The translations under genes were made by a program, and so were the position numbers. Positions 37,028 through 46,901 of a DNA stretch of 64,000 bases are shown here, piece by piece. The first letter of the stretch is position 1; each line of letters starts with the position of its first letter. This stretch comes from Vittaforma corneae ATCC 50505. Taxonomy: Eukaryota > Microsporidia > Nosematidae. The stretch lies in the NCBI RefSeq assembly GCF_000231115.1, contig NW_006889836.1, forward strand, positions 124,001 through 188,000, written 5' to 3'. The notes beneath the pieces are model-generated. The model ran no database searches, had not been told where the DNA came from, and saw only the letters and a program-made list of their open reading frames with translations.

Positions 37028-37369
37028 GGGGGAAATTTCGGATTAAAATAAATTTTTTGCCAGCACGCATGTAAAACATGTGAAAACTAGACAATCCCAT
37101 GATCATACTCAAATTCCTACTATGTTTGTATTTAAAAATTGTGCTTAACAAATAATTTTTAAAGTATACTTCAAAGCTACATGATTGTATTGTATTTAAT
37201 ATTTAAGGCTGGTTGCAGCTGCATTAATATTTTATTTAGACATTTGTTTTAATGATAAACTTTTATAACTAAACATGTATTGAGTGTGTTTTAAGCTATT
37301 CAATACAATTGTTGAAACATCAGTTTCGGACCAGAATATTATCATAAATAGTTTCAAAATCCACCAAGC
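37028..37369. other. Divergent region between thioredoxin reductase and a secreted protein
   Basis: About 340 bp, very AT-rich. The TRR1 side has CCCCC and AAATTT directly at the start codon. No ORF, tRNA or repeat recognised. Confidence 0.6.
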
Positions 37370-38479
37370 ATGCTATTGTTTTTTGGATATGTTAGCGCAA
37401 TCTACCTTTTCCATATCGATTCAAAGAAGTTTATAGGTGAGTTACGTGATAGTAACTTTACGCCTTATCCATTTTCAGGCCCAGTGGATGATGTTAGTAA
37501 TGCTCTTGACTACACAATCATTCAGCATAACGTTAAAAAGGGCGAGTATTTGAGAATTAAGCATCCGAACGGAACTCAATCATTGGATGTTACGTCAGGA
37601 AGTAACAGGAAAGACTTGCCTTTTATCATTTACAACCAAAATAACGCAAACTCCCAAGCTCTCAAACTGAAATTGTTACACGACAATACTTTTGTTATAG
37701 GATATTATGACCTTTGCCTTGTGTATAATGATAAGTACAGAGGTTTCCAGAGTGGCAGCTGTAATGATAGCAGATTAGAGAAAAGCAAATTTGATTTATA
37801 CTATGAGAAAAATGAGCTCGATACATATCAAGTACAGGAAACTCACAAATTACCTATTATACCCACTTCAGATGGACATATTGATTTTGATGAAGATAAT
37901 CTGGTTACAATGTCTAACGATGACTATAATAAAAACGATTATGACATACATGATCTTATGCATCACCATCACCACAGGCCTCATGCTATTGAAGTTTCAG
38001 CAGATTTATCTAAAGGGGACGTGACCTTCCTCGCGGATGACGATAAAGCGATTAAAGACTCTGGCATAAGAATAGGCCACAGTGTTTGGAAAAGGAACAA
38101 ACGACACAGGAACCCATATTCAGGTCTTTATAAGCATGACTATGTCGATTGGAAAAACTTTGGCAAATCAAATTCACCTTACTATGAGAATGGGCCAAAA
38201 AAATTAAAGAAGAGAAGTAGCAGTAGCAAGGCCGACGAAAATCCTCATGCAAGAAAGAGACCAAGAAGATCCGAAAATTTGTACAATGAAAGCAGCGATG
38301 ATGACACATCGTATTATGATGAATGGATAGATGGAAGTACCTCCTCATCGCATTTTGATAATGAAAGAGTGCATCCATATGATGATGATTGCCGTTATTC
38401 AAATAATAAAAATTGTAAGAAACATCGCGACCACAGAAAAAAACGCGACTATAACTGGGACAATTATTTAAGAGTATAA
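37370..38479 (+). CDS. Secreted beta-trefoil-like protein with His-rich and basic tail
   Basis: A 369-residue protein with a signal peptide (about 1-14, MLLFFGYVSAIYLF). Residues 20-150 form a beta-rich domain with a D-L-C-L-V...G-S-C pair and FDLYYE, reminiscent of the ricin-B-lectin-like (beta-trefoil) secreted families of microsporidia and of three smaller proteins at 53-60 kb. The rest is low complexity: acidic Asp/Tyr runs, five consecutive His (about 201-205), and basic clusters KKLKKRSSSSK, ARKRPRR and KKHRDHRKKR. There is no membrane segment after the signal, so it should be exported. The fold assignment is tentative. Confidence 0.65.
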   Translation: MLLFFGYVSAIYLFHIDSKKFIGELRDSNFTPYPFSGPVDDVSNALDYTIIQHNVKKGEYLRIKHPNGTQSLDVTSGSNRKDLPFIIYNQNNANSQALKLKLLHDNTFVIGYYDLCLVYNDKYRGFQSGSCNDSRLEKSKFDLYYEKNELDTYQVQETHKLPIIPTSDGHIDFDEDNLVTMSNDDYNKNDYDIHDLMHHHHHRPHAIEVSADLSKGDVTFLADDDKAIKDSGIRIGHSVWKRNKRHRNPYSGLYKHDYVDWKNFGKSNSPYYENGPKKLKKRSSSSKADENPHARKRPRRSENLYNESSDDDTSYYDEWIDGSTSSSHFDNERVHPYDDDCRYSNNKNCKKHRDHRKKRDYNWDNYLRV

Positions 38480-38619
38480 TAAAGAGTATTTTACAGACGT
38501 TAATTGACAAAATAGAGATTTATGTTGCTTGTTAAACTGGCATTTGATATTTCCAACTAAATGGTAATATTAATTTAAACACTATTATTATTTATTGCTC
38601 TGTCCAATATATCTCCAAA

Positions 38620-39768
38620 TTATTTATTTGATAATAAAATTGACACCAAAACTAGGGCTAATGAGCCAGTAAAATCAGAAATGGATGAAATCAAAGGAAC
38701 AGTGTCTGAGCTGATATTCTTTCCTTGATTTTTTATGAATAATACCATATATTCAACAATTTTTAATAGTAGTATTACCTGAATTATGAACATGAAAATA
38801 AAACAAAATGAAAATTCAACCGAATATCCAACGTAGATAGCACGTGCAATGCAGACATATGTTATCGAAATGAAAAAAGATATCAAGATGAGAGAGTTAT
38901 TAGTTGATGATGGGATAGACACTCTTTGATTTTCAACTACTGTAAATGTCTTGTGCAGGCATATAAGAGCGATGGATGTTGACATCCCTGTAAACACCGG
39001 AAAGGCAGGCGCTATCATGGAAAACATTGCCGAGGATTTTTCAAGTATAAATCCGCTTATGATATTAAGTCCGAAAGTAAATGCAACTGTTTCAATGCTT
39101 TGTATAGGAAGCAAGTTTTCAGATACAAAAATGAAATAGAAGCAAACTCCAGTAGCAATTGTAACAAGAAAAAGAATCCAAAGATGGTCAGCCGTGGATA
39201 GCTTTTGTAAACCCTTTGCAAACATAAATAAAAACTTCACTACTAGCACGTCATTGATGACGTTCAATAAGGGCATTAGAAAATTTTCAGGATCCATTGA
39301 AAAGTATACAGCTAACTCCAATGAAAAGATAAAAAGCAGAATAAATGCAGCTGTGCTAAGAAAACAGGTAAGAACAGAAGAAAGAAAAATGACTGAGTAT
39401 AGCTGAACAGTGCTTTTTTTATCAAAAGCTATTTCAAAAGCGCCCAGAAGACCTGAAAAAACGCCAACGGTGAACGATTCAACTGCAATTAAACAGCTAT
39501 TGGCAATTACTATTCGTTTAAAATTGGTAAATGTTGTTGGGACTCTTAACGTAGATAAGTGCATTACGTATCCTAGCTCAACATTGCTTTTGAACCCTAA
39601 AATAGTACTAGACAGTAATACAAATGGAAAATGTTGTAGACTTTTGTGACTTACCGCAGCCTTGAAAAGTGAACTAGTAAAAAGCATTCCCAAGAGCGTG
39701 ATGGATATTGACAGAAGTGACTGGGAGATTACGCTTATGTCAAAGACTGAATTTATTAAGGTAAACAT
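38620..39768 (-). CDS. SLC41/MgtE-type divalent cation (Mg2+) transporter
   Basis: A 382-residue membrane protein with about ten spans in two similar halves, as in SLC41. The first half has FVLLSSTILGFKSNVELGYVMHLST, matching 'P-x-L-L-x-L-K-G-N-L-E-x-x-L-A-S-R-L-S-T', and MDPENFLMPLLNVINDV, matching 'D-P-D-N-x-x-x-P-x-x-x-x-x-x-D'. The second half has IAPAFPVFTGMSTSIALI and a closing D-T-V-P-L-I-S-S-I-S-D. The two Asp-Pro/Asp motifs line the ion path in this family. There are no cytosolic CBS or N domains. The usual 'GN' glycines are partly replaced (K-S-N, G-M-S), so metal specificity is uncertain. Confidence 0.75.
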   Translation of the reverse strand: MFTLINSVFDISVISQSLLSISITLLGMLFTSSLFKAAVSHKSLQHFPFVLLSSTILGFKSNVELGYVMHLSTLRVPTTFTNFKRIVIANSCLIAVESFTVGVFSGLLGAFEIAFDKKSTVQLYSVIFLSSVLTCFLSTAAFILLFIFSLELAVYFSMDPENFLMPLLNVINDVLVVKFLFMFAKGLQKLSTADHLWILFLVTIATGVCFYFIFVSENLLPIQSIETVAFTFGLNIISGFILEKSSAMFSMIAPAFPVFTGMSTSIALICLHKTFTVVENQRVSIPSSTNNSLILISFFISITYVCIARAIYVGYSVEFSFCFIFMFIIQVILLLKIVEYMVLFIKNQGKNISSDTVPLISSISDFTGSLALVLVSILLSNK

Positions 39769-40455
39769 ATTGTTCCTAAAAATTTTATGGCAAATAAATC
39801 GTGAAGAATGAATATTTTGTAATACACCTGAAACTATTGAGAATGATAAACACAGTGGAGTGGTTTATTTACAGTGTCAAATATGGATAGTTTTGATAGA
39901 TAGGAAGTTTATTTAAGGTTTACAGCATAGTTGTATTGCAATGTGGTAAATCGGGCATTACTGCTGAAATATTACAAATATTCAGATTAAACGAAGTATA
40001 ACGAGGACTTGATCAGTCGGTACTGTTGAAATTCGAGCAATAGCATTTTCAGCACAGTTGTGTTATCTATACGCCTTCTTTTCTCAAGTATTTATGATGG
40101 ATAGGTTTATAAGCTCATCTTTAGCTGCCAATCACTAGCAGTATTCTTCAGGAAATAATATAAAATTGGAGATAAAAGCTTATTCTTAATTTTTAAATAT
40201 ATCAAGCCAGAACTATGGGTCATAATGTATGCCTTTGCTGGGATTAAAGGCTCTTTTGAAAGTTGTATGTATTAGGTTCTTTTAAAAGCTTTAGTGAACT
40301 GTCAGTCTGCATGATTAATAGCATGCCACTGTATCCAAGCATTATGTCTAGATGGTGCTCAAAAGGCATTCAAACAGCCTATTAACTATAATATAATACT
40401 TAGTTCTCCGGAGTAGTATGCAATCGTATTTTGAATCCAAAACAAAATAACCCCC
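39769..40455. other. Divergent region between cation transporter and aldo-keto reductase
   Basis: About 690 bp, one of the longest gene-free stretches. I found no ORF with a family signature and no tRNA-type T-arm. CCCCC immediately precedes the reductase ATG. A structured RNA too divergent to see by eye remains possible. Confidence 0.55.
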
Positions 40456-41289
40456 ATGGAATGTGTTCGACTAAACAGCGGCTATGAAATACCTACGATT
40501 GGATTGGGAACTTGGGAGCTGACTGATAGGGAAATCTTCCTCAATGCACTTGAAGAAGCCTATAACCTTGGGTACAGACACATTGATACTGCAAGCTTCT
40601 ATGGAAATGAAGATATTATTGGGGAGTTCCTAAAGAAGCACGATAGGAAAGAGTTTTTTATAACATCCAAGCTCTGGAACACTGATCACAGCAATGTCCT
40701 CGCAGCGATCAACAAGTCTTTGGAAAAGCTAAGTACTGATTATCTTGACATGTACTTGGTCCACTGGCCAGTTAATCTTAATGGTCCATTTGATCTGAAG
40801 AGTGTGTGGACCCAAATGGAGAAGCTAGTTGATCTAAATAAGACAAAATCAATTGGCGTGGCCAACTTTGGCATTAAAAATCTTACCAAACTCCTAGAAT
40901 TTTGTAAGATTAAACCTGCCATATTGCAGGTTGAGCTTCACCCTTATCTTCCTCAATATGAACTAAGAGAATTTTGCGAGAAAAATCAAATCCGAGTTAT
41001 GAGCTATTCTTCTCTAGGCTCAAGTTTTGGAGGCAAGGTGATTCTAACCAAGGATCCTGTGCTGAGTGATGTGGCCAAGCGCCATAACTGTCCTGTCCAG
41101 ACTGTTATTTTAAATTTTCTTTTATCGGAAGGGCTGTTAGTGATTCCACGATCCAAATCAAAAGAGCATCTGAAAACAAATATGCAGAGAATTGAGCTAA
41201 AGGACGAAGATATGCAGAAAATAAGGGACATTAAGACTCGATATAGGTATATTGACCCCAAGCCCTTTGGCGACCACAGGTTTGACTGA
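40456..41289 (+). CDS. Aldo-keto reductase
   Basis: A 277-residue NADPH-dependent oxidoreductase reducing aldehydes or ketones. The catalytic tetrad is complete: Asp44, Tyr49 (D-T-A-S-F-Y-G-N-E), Lys72 (I-T-S-K-L-W) and His103 (L-V-H-W-P-V). The TIM-barrel markers SIGVANFG, VELHPYLPQ and IPRSKSKEH (cofactor phosphate binding) follow. The size and the F-Y-G-N-E form resemble the small AKR5/GCY1-like enzymes. The ATG directly follows AACCCCC. The physiological substrate cannot be predicted. Confidence 0.95.
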   Translation: MECVRLNSGYEIPTIGLGTWELTDREIFLNALEEAYNLGYRHIDTASFYGNEDIIGEFLKKHDRKEFFITSKLWNTDHSNVLAAINKSLEKLSTDYLDMYLVHWPVNLNGPFDLKSVWTQMEKLVDLNKTKSIGVANFGIKNLTKLLEFCKIKPAILQVELHPYLPQYELREFCEKNQIRVMSYSSLGSSFGGKVILTKDPVLSDVAKRHNCPVQTVILNFLLSEGLLVIPRSKSKEHLKTNMQRIELKDEDMQKIRDIKTRYRYIDPKPFGDHRFD

Positions 41290-41493
41290 ATAAAAACATT
41301 CCAATCCAGTATAACTTTGGTCTTTAATATTAATTCTATGTATTTGGTCTGCAAGGAAGCAATAAAACATAGTTGCATAATCAACGACAGTACTTTAATT
41401 AGTAAAACTAAACTGGGTTATTTAGTATTTTTATTTGTTTAATTTCCTATAAATAAACAGCATGGCTCTTTAAAAGATTTTTAAACTGTCCCA

Positions 41494-42168
41494 ATGATAG
41501 ATAGTGAATTGAATAAGATACCAAAATTTATAAGAAGACTCTTTAGAGAGGTCAGTGATCCAGAAAACAAGTATATTTGCTGGGGTGAAAATGGAGAGAA
41601 GATTAGGATTGTAAACAAGGACAAGTTCGTTAAAAATACACTCCCAAGGCTTTCGAAAACGAAAGAGTACAGCGGATTTGTACGACAGTTAAACATCTAT
41701 GGGTTTGTAAAGATAAAGAGTGATAAAAACGATGAGATCGAAGAATACTACAACTGCTTCTTTAAGAGGGATGAGCCTAGTCTCATGGAGCATATTAAGA
41801 GAGTCAAGAAGTATGATGAGAAAGCAAGCAGACTGAACCACTCTGCGTTGGAAAATAGTCTTACGTATCTTACAAATTGCAATTTTAGACTGACAAACGA
41901 GCTTGCAGAGCTGAGGGAAAGGATGGATAGACAGGAACGCACAATTAATGGGCTGTTGGAGATTCTAGGAAAAGTGTTTAGAACAGGCGCTCAGAACATT
42001 AGCTACGAGAGCAATCTATTGAAAATGAGGTCAGATTTCCCAACAAACCTACTTGAAAGCCAGAAGAATGACAGTACATATACGCCTGGAAAACTGATTG
42101 AAGATAAAGAGTTGAAGTCTAAAAACAGCAGTATTGTCAAAGATATGAATGACATTTTCTACTTTTAA
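41494..42168 (+). CDS. HSF-type DNA-binding transcription factor
   Basis: A 224-residue nuclear protein. The winged-helix HSF domain (about residues 8-100) has P-K-F-I-R-R-L-F-R, Y-I-C-W-G-E-N-G, LPRLSKTKEYSGFVRQLNIYGFVKI and CFFKRDEPSL, matching 'F-x-R-Q-L-N-x-Y-G-F-x-K' and 'H-x-x-F-x-R'. A coiled-coil oligomerisation region follows (about 120-165; LTNELAELRERMDRQERTI). The C-terminal ~60 residues are polar. The length suggests a minimal heat-shock factor or an Skn7/Sfl1-like regulator. The ATG follows TGTCCCA. Confidence 0.9.
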   Translation: MIDSELNKIPKFIRRLFREVSDPENKYICWGENGEKIRIVNKDKFVKNTLPRLSKTKEYSGFVRQLNIYGFVKIKSDKNDEIEEYYNCFFKRDEPSLMEHIKRVKKYDEKASRLNHSALENSLTYLTNCNFRLTNELAELRERMDRQERTINGLLEILGKVFRTGAQNISYESNLLKMRSDFPTNLLESQKNDSTYTPGKLIEDKELKSKNSSIVKDMNDIFYF

Positions 42169-42330
42169 TCAGACAGAACGTGTTTGGTTACATTAATCAG
42201 ATGCAATGAGCTGTCTTAGAAAGCATAGGCTAACTGTCAAGTACCAGGAAAGCCAGCTATCCATAATTTAAACAAATTTCACAAGTGATTGGCAGTATCT
42301 GTTTAAATATTTTATTTGTTTGCTTGCCCA

Positions 42331-42564
42331 ATGCCAAGTAAGTCCGGGCTTAAAAGGTCTGAGTTCCATTCTTATCTTATCAAGACCGTAATAATCACAT
42401 TTTTAGTGCCAGTTATACTCTTTGCCATTCTCATAAAAACAAGATTAAGCCCAGTCGTCTCTTTGATGATGTCAATGTTGATATTTTGCTGCTTGATGGT
42501 TCAGATGATCTGGAAAACAATCAAAGTATATGGAAAAAGAAAGAAGACAAGGAAAATCAACTAG
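42331..42564 (+). CDS. Small two-span membrane protein, possible VMA21-like assembly factor
   Basis: A 77-residue protein with two hydrophobic segments (about 17-36 and 43-63), a short loop and a basic tail (KRKKTRKIN). The first span, T-V-I-I-T-F-L-V-P-V-I-L-F, resembles the 'F-T-x-x-M-x-x-L-P-x-x-x-F-F' of Vma21, the ER chaperone for V-ATPase Vo assembly, and the size fits. The second span lacks the usual alanine/asparagine pattern, and there is no KKED-type retrieval signal. The ATG 42331 directly follows GCCCA and supports a real gene. Confidence 0.5.
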   Translation: MPSKSGLKRSEFHSYLIKTVIITFLVPVILFAILIKTRLSPVVSLMMSMLIFCCLMVQMIWKTIKVYGKRKKTRKIN

Positions 42565-42682
42565 TTTCTATTAAACACACAATTAAATAAGCTTATGCTT
42601 TGTGATATCCTTTTTATTGGCTAAGAATAAAAACTAATTGGTTAAGTTAACTGACAATATTTTCCTTCTTTTTTTATACCCA

Positions 42683-43552
42683 ATGTCAAAAGACAGCAAG
42701 TCAGATACAGAAACAAAGGATAGAAAGTTTAAAGCTAGTACGTTTGATGAGTCAAAAGTCCGACATTCATTCTTAGAAGTGTCTGTATTTGAAGTACTGT
42801 TTCCAAAGCACAGAGCACAGTACTTAAAAGGTGTTGAAAGCTACGCCATTAAAGCTTGTGAAGTAAAGAAAGTTCATTTTGAAGTAGACTATGACAAATT
42901 TACTATGAGGGTATCTACGACGGACAGGACAAGAGATCCGTACATTATTATTAAGGCTTATGAAATGATTCAGCTTCTAGGCAGAGGGGTTACTCTTGAA
43001 AATGCAGTCAAGGTTTTGGAAGATGGAATAGCCAGTGAAGTTCTGCAAGCAAGGATGCTCTGCTCAACTGAAAAGATATTTGAGAGGAGGAGGCAGAGAC
43101 TCTCCAACCCAAAGATTCTCCAATCGATTGAGCTAATCACCAAAACACATGTTCTGATATCAAATAAAACAGTCTGTATTGTTGGAGAGTACAAAGGAGT
43201 GCATGAGGCCAAGAATATAATTATCAAATGCTTTGAAAATATTCACCCTGCTTTTGAATTAAAAAGGCTAATAATTAAGAAGAAGTTAATGAAAGATAAT
43301 GCTGAAGGTGATTGGGAAAGGTTCCTTCCAAATATCAAAAAGACGCATTCCAAAAAGAAGAAGACGCGTAGAGAGACAGGAAGCATGCCAGAGGAGATAC
43401 ATGAAAGGAAAGAGGATTTACAAATGCAGACGGGGGAGTATTTTTCAAATCCTGAAAATACTGAAAGGCTAAGGATAAAAGAAGAGAAGAGGAAAAAGAG
43501 AGAGGAAATCAGACAGGCCAAAAAGACAAGGTTTGAGGTTCCTAATGAATGA
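42683..43552 (+). CDS. KRR1: Small-subunit processome protein KRR1
   Basis: A 289-residue nucleolar protein required for 18S rRNA synthesis. It has the Krr1 layout: N-terminal motif SFLEVSVFEVLFPKHRAQYLKGVE (family 'S-x-F-x-x-L-F-P-x-Y-R-E-x-Y-L'), two KH-like domains (about 55-130 and 130-200; RDPYIIIKAYEMIQLLGRGV and NKTVCIVGEYKG), ERFLPN, and a strongly Lys/Glu-rich tail with P-E-E...SGEYF-like sequence (T-G-E-Y-F). ATG 42683 after TACCCA is preferred over an upstream TTG. Confidence 0.93.
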   Translation: MSKDSKSDTETKDRKFKASTFDESKVRHSFLEVSVFEVLFPKHRAQYLKGVESYAIKACEVKKVHFEVDYDKFTMRVSTTDRTRDPYIIIKAYEMIQLLGRGVTLENAVKVLEDGIASEVLQARMLCSTEKIFERRRQRLSNPKILQSIELITKTHVLISNKTVCIVGEYKGVHEAKNIIIKCFENIHPAFELKRLIIKKKLMKDNAEGDWERFLPNIKKTHSKKKKTRRETGSMPEEIHERKEDLQMQTGEYFSNPENTERLRIKEEKRKKREEIRQAKKTRFEVPNE

Positions 43553-43981
43553 AACCTGCTGTCATAATAAAAGACTGGCGAGAAATGCTTGACATCCTTT
43601 TCTTTATTGATGAATCGTACTGTAATTCTTGAAAAATATGTGTGAATTGGCCTGATGCATTATTAAATTAGACATTTTGATACAATAGTAATTGCAATGC
43701 CCTTTACAAATAAAATTTTTAATGTCGAATCTCATCAACATCGATTATTTTTTCGATGTGGTTTTAAAGCCAGACGATAAGACTTCAAAGCTAGCCAAGA
43801 ATTCCTAAAAGTATAGCGTTTTAAGACGTTAAGCTAGCATTTCAAGAAACCATTCATCTTGCACAATTTGCTTAGTCTATCAATGCTTGTCTAATACACA
43901 TGGCTATTAGCACCCACCATGCTTCTCTCTACTTTATCTTTATGTTTTGCATTTTCATAGACCTTCTGAAAGCTAACTCGA
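43553..43981. other. Intergenic region
   Basis: About 430 bp between two plus-strand genes, AT-rich, with an AAAATTTTTAA box near 43711. No ORF or RNA gene supported. Confidence 0.55.
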
Positions 43982-44920
43982 ATGAAAATAAAAAGACTGA
44001 AGGTGGAAGACAACTCTGTTCTGGTGAGCAATGAGTCCAATGGTAAATTGATTATTGCCGATCAATCACACATTTCTAGCCTTGAGTCTCTCCTTGAGAG
44101 AATTGAAAAGCATAAGTTCGCTAAAAAGAATAAAAGAGAAAACATAGTATTTGAGAAAGAGTTTGATGTCGGTGCTGGCTCCATGAAGAGCTACAGGGAC
44201 CAAGATGGAGACTTTGTGTGTACATATCAGATGAAGATCAAATCAACTCCCATTGAGATCAATGAGGATTATGATTTTGAACTTGAGAGTAAAAAAGAAT
44301 GCAAAGGCCAGTCCAATCTTTGGGGATCAGATAAAGATGAGCCGGTCCCACTTCCATTTACAAAAAGAGGGAAGGAAATTAAAGAGGAAGGAGATGAGGA
44401 TTTTTTGATAAGCAACATTCAAGATCTAAGAGTTATGCATAGAAATCCGCCAAAAGCCGACGAGGAAAGGATATCTAGCAGAGAAGTGTACGATATTTCT
44501 TTTCACAGGCCGGGAAGTTCAGAAAGCCATAATCAGATTGAGACTAAATTTGCCGTTCCAAGAGCTGTTGTGACTAAGCATACACCACCGGACTATAAGT
44601 TCCAGAAAAGGCCAATCCCAAACTGCATGACAAACAAAATGAGGGTTTTCTCAGTAATGCTTAGAGAGCTGAGAACATACAAACCGACTAATATATTCAC
44701 CACAGGGCTGTCCAATCTGATTTCATTCGCTAAAAAGGACAAATGGCGTCCATCAAATAGAATGGATGGAGAGTTTTTTAAAGCTATATTCCGCTATAAT
44801 CGGTTGTATGGCATTGAAGGCACGGTGGAGAGAAATTTTTATTTAAACAGCGAAAAAAATCAAAAAGTTACCGATGAAGAATTCGAGAGACTGCTTAAGG
44901 CGACAGTTGAATCAAAATAG
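43982..44920 (+). CDS. Hypothetical hydrophilic protein
   Basis: A 312-residue charged protein I do not recognise. The N-terminal 190 residues are acidic and rich in Lys/Glu/Ser, probably partly disordered. The C-terminal ~120 residues, from TKHTPPDYKFQKRPIPNC onward, look folded and helical (MRVFSVMLRELRTYKPTNIF, FFKAIFRYNRLYGIEG). No signal peptide, membrane segment or metal-binding cysteines. A nuclear or RNA-related role is possible from composition only. Confidence 0.65.
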   Translation: MKIKRLKVEDNSVLVSNESNGKLIIADQSHISSLESLLERIEKHKFAKKNKRENIVFEKEFDVGAGSMKSYRDQDGDFVCTYQMKIKSTPIEINEDYDFELESKKECKGQSNLWGSDKDEPVPLPFTKRGKEIKEEGDEDFLISNIQDLRVMHRNPPKADEERISSREVYDISFHRPGSSESHNQIETKFAVPRAVVTKHTPPDYKFQKRPIPNCMTNKMRVFSVMLRELRTYKPTNIFTTGLSNLISFAKKDKWRPSNRMDGEFFKAIFRYNRLYGIEGTVERNFYLNSEKNQKVTDEEFERLLKATVESK

Positions 44921-45017
44921 AACCAAGAAATGTCAATTTCAAGTCATATGCATTCAATTTTCTTTATAATGCAAAATATCTTGGAATATTGTCTGAGATA
45001 GTCACCAGTAGGTAATC

Positions 45018-45218
45018 TTAGCCAAGACCACTCAGAGGATACTCTGCAACTGTCCTATACACAACACTAGCTGTGCATTCGCGTTCGAATAAAACTATTG
45101 CTATATTAAGCATTGAAAATAGAGTGTAAATGTCCACACCATTTTTAAGCACTTTTATGAACTTATCTGTCGTAACACTTTGTTTCTCTTTGGATTTTAA
45201 TCTCTTTCTGCACCTCAT
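45018..45218 (-). CDS. Small ORF, weak MADS-box-like spacing
   Basis: A 66-codon ATG frame with a basic start (MRCRKRLKSKEKQ), then VTTDKFIKVLKNG and a hydrophobic stretch LFSMLNIAIVLFE. The order basic region, 'V-T-x-x-K', then '...L-x-x-L-x-x-A/I-x-I-x-x-F' resembles a diverged MADS box ('R-x-V-T-F-x-K-R...E-L-x-V-L-C-x-A-x-V-A-L-I-I-F'), but the K-R-R-x-G-L-x-K-K core is not kept. It could equally be a small membrane protein or not coding. It faces SSL1 with ~110 bp between starts. Confidence 0.25.
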   Translation of the reverse strand: MRCRKRLKSKEKQSVTTDKFIKVLKNGVDIYTLFSMLNIAIVLFERECTASVVYRTVAEYPLSGLG

Positions 45219-45370
45219 CTTTTCCGTTTTGTTTGTATTGAAGGAATACTTTTAAGTGCACACTGCAGTAATGCTCTTATGATTAGTTAGTACTATTCCG
45301 AGCTCTTTTGTAACTCATCCGGCAATGAATGAAGCTAATCCTTTGTTACCATCCCTTCCTACAGAAAGGC

Positions 45371-46378
45371 ATGACCGATTTTAAGTTTTCATGGACTCAG
45401 GAATTCAGAAGATCGTGGGAGGACAATGCCAGACTCATTAGAAGACCCCTTCCAACATACACGAAGCCATTCAATACAAACAAAAAGAACATAATAAGAC
45501 ACCTTCTTGTTTGTATTGACACTTCAGCCTCGATAGAGAAGTCAGACTATGTTCCTACTGTTAGGAACATTCTTTCAAATACCATTCCTAGATTTGTTTC
45601 TCAATTTAAGATTTCTAATCCACTCTCCATTCTGTCTTTTCTTACCTGCCGAAGTGTTTTTGAGAAGTATTCACGGGAATTCAATCCTAAAATTATGCTG
45701 AATACGGTTGGAAGTGGAAACTTTTCCTTCCTCAACTGTCTTAAATCAGCAATTGAAATGATAAGGACCAGTACATATAATAAGGAAGTCCTGGTTATCA
45801 CCTCATCTATTGGGACAAAAGACACGGGTGCATATGAGCAGGTATTTTCGGACATTAAGAAGTACAACATAAAAGTTAATGTTATTAGTATCTGCGGGGA
45901 GGTCACTCTATTTAAAAAAATATCAGAACTGTCAAATGGTGTATTCAAAGTTCCCCTTGACAGCTTCCACTTTGAAATTCTTTTACACCAATTTACAGAA
46001 CCTTTGGAATGTCTTGAAGCTACAAGCTGTCTTGTGAAACTTGGATTTCCACAGATAACATCTAACTCTGGTCTTTGTGTCTGTCATTTAAAGTTTGAAC
46101 ATAGCTTGTATGAATGCCCTGTGTGTAAGGCTTACATTTGTTGTTTGCCTTGCGAATGTCCTATTTGCAGTACCCAGCTTGTCTCTCCTTTGAATATTTC
46201 TAAGTCTTACTATTTTATATACCCATTAAAACCTTTTATTTCAAATGAAAATGGAAAATGTAGAAAATGTGGACGGGATGCGAAGTTTTTATGTGAAGAG
46301 TGTCAAAATCATTTATGCGAGAAGTGTAACAAATTTATGCATGAAGATTTAGGATTTTGCATATTTTGCAATGAGTAA
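45371..46378 (+). CDS. SSL1: TFIIH subunit SSL1 (p44)
   Basis: A 335-residue core TFIIH protein for transcription initiation and nucleotide excision repair. The N-terminal FSWTQEFRRSWED is the family lead-in. A von Willebrand A domain follows (HLLVCIDTSASIEKSDY...NPLSILSFLT, about 45-220), then two zinc modules: an internal finger (CHLKFEHSLYECPVCKAYIC...CECPIC) and a C-terminal RING-like C4/C4 domain (CRKCGRDAKF...CEECQ...CEKC...CIFC). An ATG at 45329 would add 14 residues; 45371 aligns better and has CCC upstream. In TFIIH p44 stimulates the XPD helicase. Confidence 0.93.
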   Translation: MTDFKFSWTQEFRRSWEDNARLIRRPLPTYTKPFNTNKKNIIRHLLVCIDTSASIEKSDYVPTVRNILSNTIPRFVSQFKISNPLSILSFLTCRSVFEKYSREFNPKIMLNTVGSGNFSFLNCLKSAIEMIRTSTYNKEVLVITSSIGTKDTGAYEQVFSDIKKYNIKVNVISICGEVTLFKKISELSNGVFKVPLDSFHFEILLHQFTEPLECLEATSCLVKLGFPQITSNSGLCVCHLKFEHSLYECPVCKAYICCLPCECPICSTQLVSPLNISKSYYFIYPLKPFISNENGKCRKCGRDAKFLCEECQNHLCEKCNKFMHEDLGFCIFCNE

Positions 46379-46520
46379 TTCCTATTATTTTGCACTAAGT
46401 TGATTGCAGGGACTCTTATTTTTAATATTAGACTTTTCGAATCAGCCTGTTTTCGTGTATGAGTAAACATTTCTTTCCTCTACGAAAACTGACTTTTAAG
46501 TAGTTTATTTATACCTTTAG

Positions 46521-46901
46521 TCAATATTTCTTCTTTAAAATTGATTCTACCTTTTCCAATCCAAGAATATCCTGGCTTAAGTTAACAATCTCCTTGTAAT
46601 TTTCCTTTATGTATTCTTTTTGATTAATCTTCCTTATTTCATTCGTGTCAAATACTGTTGGAAAGAGCTTTTGAAGATCCTTAAACTCTACTTTTCCAGT
46701 GCAATTTATATTGAAAAGAACATTGCTATACTTCTTTAGTTTGTTTTTGCAATATACCCTGTCGTCCCTAACCTTGAACGTTTTAGGTAGAATGTCAGGC
46801 GTGTTGATAATAAAACACTTATCAAATGATATTACTTCGGTATCGTTTTCCATTTCTGCCTTGACTGTGAATCTTTCTGTTTGGTACTGCCTTACAAACA
46901 T
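46521..46901 (-). CDS. Small hypothetical protein
   Basis: A 126-residue protein, not recognised. The first half is beta-rich (ERFTVKAEMENDTEVISFDKCFIINTP), the second helical and basic (NQKEYIKENYKEIVNLSQDILGLEKVESILKKKY). The first ATG (46901) is used; a TTG lies six codons upstream. It follows the HECT ligase gene on the same strand by ~130 bp. No signal or membrane segment. Confidence 0.55.
   Translation of the reverse strand: MFVRQYQTERFTVKAEMENDTEVISFDKCFIINTPDILPKTFKVRDDRVYCKNKLKKYSNVLFNINCTGKVEFKDLQKLFPTVFDTNEIRKINQKEYIKENYKEIVNLSQDILGLEKVESILKKKY

Noticed and set aside
40000..40060. tRNA-like T-arm around ATTCGAGC
   Set aside because: No pairing acceptor stem or anticodon arm at the right distances.
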